From assembly GCA_026120185.1 (NCBI GenBank), contig JANUWF010001783.1:7161001-7225000 (forward strand): DNA of 64,000 nucleotides, written 5' to 3'. The notes beneath the pieces are model-generated. The model worked only from the letters and a program-made list of their open reading frames with translations, searched no databases and had not been told where the DNA came from. Position 1 is the first letter of the stretch. Each line of letters opens with the position of its first letter. The stretch is from Voacanga thouarsii. Lineage: Eukaryota; Streptophyta; Magnoliopsida; Gentianales; Apocynaceae. Shown here piece by piece: positions 58,460-64,000 of the stretch. The position numbers were made by a program, and so were the translations under genes.

Positions 58460-59083
58460 CCTTTTTTTTATAAAGATGTAAATGTATATATTGATCAAAA
58501 GGTAAGTACACAGGATCTTACTAGTTAATAGCAAGGCAACTATTAACTAGTTGTGATAGATACATTCCTCAAAATGGGTCAAAACATGAGGGTACAAGGT
58601 AAAAATAATAGAGTACACATGTGTTTTGATTCTCTTCATAGTTTCCATAAGTTGACTGGAAGCTCCTTCGAAAATTGCTCGATTGTGTGCTAGTCAGATG
58701 TAGTAAATCGTGGCAGCTATTGCAGATACTTTGGCTTTGGCAAGCTACGAGGACCCGTGAGTTGCCCAGTCAAACCAATTGAGGTAAGTGTCGATCGAAT
58801 TCATATCCTGTGGCAAGGCTAACCATGCCTTAATATTCATCCGTACTTGTTTCGATATTACACAGTTGAAGAATAGGTGTTTGGTCATCTCCAGTTGCAT
58901 TTAGCATAATGGGCATAACATGTTATCCAACCGGAACACTAGTACATCTTTAGTTTCCAACCGTCCCTTTGGCGTGAGCCCCTGCTTCTTAATTGTTTTG
59001 GCCCATTGTACCTTTGACATTGATGGTCTGAGATAGTTATATGCCTGTGTTGTGAATCCCGTGCTATATGCCTGTTTTGGCAC
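58460..59083 (-). pseudogene. LINE reverse-transcriptase tail (zf-RVT), 5'-truncated
   Basis: On the minus strand: PSMSKVQWAKTIKKQ, GRLETKDVLVFRL, a CPLC zinc-binding pair, a stop, then EMTKHLFFNCVISKQV and a Trp-rich tail LNWFDWATHGSS. This is the zinc-binding C-terminal region of plant L1-type LINE ORF2. The plus-strand T run at 58460-58470 would be its poly(A) tail. The endonuclease and RT core are missing, as expected of a 5'-truncated LINE. Confidence 0.7.
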
Positions 59084-60521
59084 ACATATGCTTGTGTTTT
59101 ATATACTTATTTGGACAACAGGATGATGTTTGAATGGGTGAATTGGAATGATGAACTTTTGATTCAATGATTGATAAGGTTATGGAACTTGAATAAGAAG
59201 ATTATAAAGTTTTAGGAATTAATTATAATTTTAAAATTTATAGATTGACCCTAACTATTATTTTGAAAATTATTTTATGAGAAAATCAATAACATTCTGA
59301 AAAATTAATTTGAAGATATTTTCTACAATACAAAGATTTTTAATTAATCTAAATAATTCTAATGAAAATCAAAACCCTAGATCAAAGATTTGACCAATTA
59401 ATCCAATTCCGACTAGGTCACAACTAAAAAAAAAAAAAAAGACTTCTAAATAAAGTCCTAGCATCCTACTTCATTTTCACAAGCACACCTTACACTCCTT
59501 AAAATCGTCGATAGCGTCTCCTTCCCTACCTTCCTTTTTCATTTTCTTGAACTTATTGAAGATTCTTGAGAAAAATTAAAGAAAGGAAGCTTAGTTCTTT
59601 GATGTCTTAGGCTGCCTTACGTTCTACTTCACTTAAACATGTAAGAAAACTCTCTTCTTCCTCATATTGTGCTTGCCGATATTTATTGTTTTAGAATTTT
59701 TATCTTTGAATTTAATTATGGATTGTTTTGATGATAAACTTGATAAAATCATGTTTAGAAAGGTCCATTCTAGTATTGAGGAACCCTAGGATGCTTTATA
59801 TTTCCATTGAAATCAAGAAATTCTCTACCTTAGCTAACTGGTTTTTGCTGTCCAAAAACATAAAGTATGAAAGTATATTGTTGGTTCAAGAGAAGCTTTG
59901 TGAAGATAGAAGTCACTTAAACCAACCTTGCTTAATTATGGCTAAACATCCTGAGGAAATCAAAATTTTAAAGTGAACCCTTAACTGTGCCATACTACTC
60001 CTTTGATTAGAAAAAATTCTACGAATTTCTTAGCCATGATATAATGGAAAATTGAATGAAATCTTATGCGTACATGCCTAAAAAATGTTTGTGCAACTTT
60101 GGATTGCAAAAAAGGTCATAAAATCAAGGAAGGGAAATTTTCCCTTCATTGACTGGTTCTTGCTGTCTAGATTTCTCTAGAATTTCATGCAATTATGTTG
60201 TTTTGGATAAATTATTGGTTGAAACTTTTTTGAATAATATTAATAAGGAGCCAACTTGATTTAATATCATTTGGATAGCATTAGATTGAGAAAATTACCC
60301 CTCTAAAGGATGCTAACATGTCACTCTATTTTGCTAAAAATTATTCTCTTATGTTAAAATATTATTTTGATTTATGTGTTTTTGTCTTGGGAAAAATCAT
60401 GTATAATTGGAATCACTGAAGGGGTTTTGTTGATGTGTAAAATATTGGAATATATTGAGAATTAAAGAATGAAACCCTAAGTAACTCCATCTTTGTCGGA
60501 AGTTGGATCTCTTCCGCTCGT
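59084..60521. other. Spacer, nothing recognised
   Basis: AT-rich; the frame at 59728-59976 does not resemble a known protein. The last 100 bp or so may be the 5' UTR of the LINE that follows. Confidence 0.45.
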
Positions 60522-60826
60522 ATGGCGGCTCTGCCTCCGGAGCCACCAGATCCTGGGCCAATTTACTCTGCTTGGGAAAGGAGGTCTTTTGCCTCCCTTT
60601 TCTCTACCTCTTCATCCTCTGATCAAGAAGAATCTCATATCAAACCTTTGTCCTTGCTCAAAGGTGAACCAGCTATTTTCTTCTCCTAGTCTAAGATTGA
60701 TGCCTTATTAGAGCCGTTTTGCTATGCACTAGTTGGGAAATTTCCCATGGGGCGTCCTGTATTAGACTTAATATGCAAGGAGATACAGACTTTTGGCCTT
60801 AAGGGTGCAACATCAGTGGGGCTATT
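60522..60826 (+). pseudogene. LINE ORF1 start (DUF4283), interrupted
   Basis: The ATG at 60522 opens a frame beginning MAALPPEPPDPGPIYSAWE, Ser-rich, then SLLKGEPAIFFS, a stop (TAG), then EPFCYALVGKFPMGRPVL and FGLKGATSVGLFD, the first half of a DUF4283 domain as found in plant LINE ORF1 (RNA-binding gag-like) proteins. It is in a different frame from the longer frame 60493-60711, which is a shadow. It ends at 60826 where an Athila-type LTR is inserted. Confidence 0.7.
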
Positions 60827-62344
60827 TGATAGGGCCTAAATTAGTCATATATTTCCTAATTATTTGAGGTCATTTTGTAATACATTTTATTCAATAGCTG
60901 GTCATATTCCTTCATATTTGAAATTTTATCATTGGAAAGGTATTTGTGCAGTATTTCAGATTTTAAGGGTAAAATAAGACAAAAACGTTGCTAAACAGAA
61001 TAGAGGCGGCGTCGGCCAAGACAGGAGAATCGACGCTGGCCACGTGCTGTTGACACGCATTTCGAAGTGATAAAAAACGGTGAAAACAGAGCAGAACTGA
61101 ACCGAATCGGCGTCGACTACAATTTGGAAGAGGTGGTATGAAAATAAAAAAAAATCAGCAAACGAACAAAGGAATATACCACAACCGGCGCCAGCCCTAG
61201 GCAGGACAGGCGGCACCGGCTGTGCACTGGTGTCAAGGCGATGCCTCGATTTTCACTCGCATTTTTTGGCAATGTGCAGAGTTTTAGTATTTTTCTACTT
61301 CTAGTTGGCCAAAAACCCTAGAGGGACGGATTTAGGCACTTTTAAAGCCTATAAATAGAGGAAAAACACAAGCCAAAAGAAAGGATTCATAGATCAAAAT
61401 AGAAAATCATGCAAATTAAAGGAGGAATTTTTCAAATCAAGGAGGATTGTACAAGAGGGTCTACGAAGGAAAAAGAAAGAGGATTGTCTATAAGTACTTT
61501 CTTTTAACTTTGTTTTCTTTTCTTGAATAATAATGTATTAATTGTTTTATTGTAATTTGACATTATTTTCATTATTCATGATTTTTAGAGTTACTTTGAT
61601 CTTTTGATTAATTGATTATTATCCTTGGTATTTAATTACTTGTGCTAATTATGAGGTTAGTTGATTGTTTCTTTTCACTAACTTACTTGGCTAAAGGGGT
61701 TGATAGTGGTCGTAATTCGTTAATGTCACATTTGTTGTCTCTTAACTTGCTTGGACAAAGGGGTTAATTGCTAAGAATTGGGTAATTAAAGATTAATTGA
61801 TATCTGTCAGGACATGGATTTATTGGTTAGTTTTATGTTTTAAGCTTGCCAGGACATGAAAATTTAATCAATGATTGCATTTAATGCATCTTTTGGGTGA
61901 ATTAGTTGAGACAGGACATGCGATGCTAATTTGTCTAGAAGATAGTGATTTCATGGATTGGAAAAGAAGTGAATCTATCTTAATCCTTCATGATGCTAAG
62001 AGAATGATTAGTTATGATAATGATTGGGTACTTTAAGGTCATGCTTGTCAAAATAATAGTTTGAGTTACATAATTCTACATTCTTGACATGTATATATTC
62101 GTTTATTTTATTTTATTTTCCTTTTTATTTCTTTTTCACTTTATTGAGCTGGTTAAATAATGAAAGAAAAGTGACTAATGCATACTCGTTCCTAAATGAT
62201 CGACACTGGTTTTAAACCCTATGCTATGCATAATGATGAGTACACTTGCTCATATGTGTAATTTGAGATTAACATTTTAATTTAAACTTGATTGGGAGTG
62301 TGCTTATTTTTATATGATTTTTATACCTAAATTCAGACACATCA
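60827..62344 (+). repeat. Athila-like 5' LTR
   Basis: 1,518 bp, TGATAGGGCCTAAATTAG to CAGACACATCA. It has a GC-rich patch at about 61005-61240, a TATAAATAG box at 61350-61358 and a recurring GCCAGGACATG motif. The end abuts the primer-binding site. Confidence 0.8.
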
Positions 62345-62350
62345 AGTTTT

Positions 62351-62368
62351 TGGCGCCGTTGCTGGGGA
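62351..62368 (+). other. Primer-binding site (Athila/Tat type)
   Basis: TGGCGCCGTTGCTGGGGA, one base from the form typical of Athila and Tat/Ogre elements (tRNA-Asp type). Confidence 0.85.
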
Positions 62369-62599
62369 ACAAAATCATTAAAGCTTGGATTTTGTTAATT
62401 TAACCATATGAATATGTAAATATGTAAATTTGTACAATTGTTCTTTTTGCAGAAAGGTGACATCTTTTGTATCTTTGTAATCTAATTTACTAACCTTGAC
62501 TAATGTTTAATTAACTAACGTGTTCTTTTAATTTTGTTTGAATTATGAATTTCGTTATCTAACTTTCGTCTTGTTTTTTCTAAGTGTTAGCCTTGGTAC

Positions 62600-62716
62600 A
62601 TGACTCGACAATCTAAAGGCTATATAGTCAATTTTGATCCTGAAATCGAAAGGATATTGTCAAAAATCCGCCGGACAATAAAAAAGAACTTAATCGTAGA
62701 CATGGACCCCTTATAA
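62600..62716 (+). pseudogene. Athila-like gag, N-terminus only
   Basis: MTRQSKGYIVNFDPEIERIL, then about 18 residues to a TAA. NFDPEIER near the start is typical of Athila gag. The remainder of gag and pol up to integrase is deleted. Confidence 0.6.
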
Positions 62717-62721
62717 AGTAT

Positions 62722-63427
62722 TTGATTGTTGGGGGATAGACTTCATGGGACCTTTTCCTAGTTCTTTGGGTCATAAATACATTTTGGCAGCAGTGGATTA
62801 CATTTCTAAGTAGGTAGAAGCACAAGCTCTACTAACTAATGATTCAAGGGTTGTGGTAAAATTTTTGAAAAAACATTTCACCCGTTTTAGTATGCCTAAG
62901 GTGCTCATTAGTGATAGAGGGTCTCACTTTTATAATACTCAAATGAAAAAGTTCTCAAACATTTAGGAGTGAACCATAGGTTTGCCACCTCTTATCATCC
63001 ATAAACAAGTGGATAGGTTAAAGTGGTTAATAGTGAAATTAAAAGAATTTTGAAAAAAACTGTTAACCATACTAGGAAAGATTGGAGTCTAAAATTAGAT
63101 GATACTCTTTAGGCATACAGGACAACTTTTAAGACCCCAATTGGCACAATTCCTTTTCAATTAGTTTATGGAAAAGTATATCATTTACCTGTTGAGATTG
63201 AGCATAAAGCTTATTGGGCTATTCAACTTGTTAATGTTGATCTTAAGTCAGCTGGAAAGTCAAGGTTGCACCAACTCACAGCCTTGGAGGAGTTGCGCAA
63301 GGATGGTTATGATAATTTACTACAGTATAAAGAGAAGGTCAAAAAATGGCACGATAAGCATATCACTCACCAACACGAATTTGAGAAAGGCGATCAAGTG
63401 TTGTTATTCAATTCTCGCTTACGACTT
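62722..63427 (+). pseudogene. Athila-like integrase
   Basis: [15 protein letters not shown] and [11 protein letters not shown], then a stop (Trp codon), LLTNDSRVVVKFLKK, LISDRGSHFYN; frameshift near 62950; HP, stop, TSG, stop, VKVVNSEIKRI; later TPIGTIPFQLVYGK, HLPVEIEHKAYWAI, KWHDKHI and QVLLFNSRLRL. Both core aspartates are kept, but the catalytic glutamate (normally in GQVEVSN) is Lys and the Gly next to it a stop. Inactive. Confidence 0.85.
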
Positions 63428-64000
63428 TAATGTGTTTTGATTTGGGTATAAAAATAAGCACATTCCCAATCAAGTTAAATTAAAACGTTAACCCTAAATT
63501 ACATATATGAACAAACGTACTCATCATTAAGCATAGCATAGGGTTTAAAACGAGTGTCGATCCTCAACGAACAAGTATACATTAATCCTTTCTCTTTCAT
63601 TGTATAACCGACCCAATAAACTGAAAAAGAAATAAAAAAATAAAATAAAAGAATATGTACATGTCAAGGATGGAGAATTATGTAACTCAAACCATCGTTT
63701 AGACAAACATGATCTCAAAGTACCTAATCATTATTATAACTAATTATTCTCTTGGTATCATGAAGGATTAAGATAGATTCACTTCTTTTTCAATCCATGA
63801 AATCACTATCTTCTAGACAAATTAGCATAACATATTCTATCTCAACTAATTCACTCAAAAGATGCATTAAACACAATACTTAATTAAATTTTTATATTCT
63901 GGCAAACTTAAAATATGAAATTAACCAATGAATCCATATTCTGGCAAACATCAATTAACCTTTAATTATCAGTTCTTAGCAATTAACCCATTTTTTCAAG
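63428..64000 (-). repeat. Inverted Athila-like LTR, partial
   Basis: Reverse complement of the 3' part of 60827-62344 (about 61750-62344): TAATGTG end, TTATTTTTATACCC, AACCCTATGCTATGC and GCCAGAATATG-type motifs. It abuts integrase at 63427 and runs off the window. It is either a separate insertion in minus orientation or one half of a rearranged element. Confidence 0.8.

Larger units (their letters stand above)
60827..63427 (+). mobile_element. Athila-like gypsy element, internally deleted
   Basis: 5' LTR, primer-binding site, gag N-terminus and integrase, in that order. Protease, RT and RNase H are missing (gag joins integrase near 62720). Downstream of integrase the sequence switches to an LTR copy in inverted orientation instead of its own 3' LTR. 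Confidence 0.8.

Noticed and set aside
59728..59976. 82-codon plus-strand frame
   Set aside because: No recognisable motifs; composition like the surrounding spacer.
60493..60711. 72-codon plus-strand frame
   Set aside because: It is a shadow; the DUF4283 similarity is in the overlapping frame starting at 60522.

Overview
This is nuclear DNA from a flowering plant, most likely a eudicot. It is AT-rich and full of plant-type Ty1/copia, Ty3/gypsy (Athila-like), CACTA (En/Spm), LINE and MITE sequences. The only host-derived coding material I can see is spliced: a last exon of a GH19 chitinase and a piece of a PRP3/RDM16-like splicing-factor gene. I find no intact host gene. Nearly every coding stretch is a broken transposon gene.

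Layout. 1-5093: AT-rich spacer with two copies of one MITE family in opposite orientation (1665-1800 and 1974-2106) and an orphan chitinase terminal exon on the minus strand (2182-2551). 5094-14395: one old copia element (plus strand) bounded by a near-perfect 5-bp target duplication. A 3.8-kb gypsy-type solo LTR (5199-9043) is nested in its 5' LTR and a 2.1-kb copia solo LTR (11125-13201) in its integrase; it has lost reverse transcriptase and RNase H. 14396-17868: spacer, a CACTA-like terminus (15406) and a foldback MITE (16234-16496). 17874-23041: a second copia element with a perfect ATCAT target duplication but an inverted and deleted interior. 23047-23636: tandem and simple repeats with a Z-DNA-type tract. 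23637-25372 and 26272-28483: two more copia solo LTRs with perfect 5-bp duplications, separated and followed by two copies of an unidentified direct repeat.

29260-58133 is a CACTA graveyard. A relic with the 3' end of TNP2 and the start of ORF2 (29260-30481) is cut by another CACTA terminus (30482). A CACTA element at 32032-37984, with a second CACTA terminus inside it, carries an intron-containing PRP3/RDM16 gene fragment (33424-36612). A long TNP2 pseudogene (39355-43102) is followed by ORF2 pieces (43271-46690 and 56430-57220) and a CACTA terminus at 58133. A minus-strand copia element (46692-55556) with both LTRs and a hairpin-rich leader lies inside that ORF2. 58134-64000: a 5'-truncated LINE tail (minus), the start of a LINE ORF1 (60522-60826) cut by an Athila-like gypsy element (60827-63427) with a gag-to-integrase deletion, which is followed by an inverted LTR that runs off the window.

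These genes do not form a working pathway. The interest is in the insertion order, the captured gene fragment, the rearranged copia element and the structured retroelement leader. All reading is by eye; no alignments or database searches were run.
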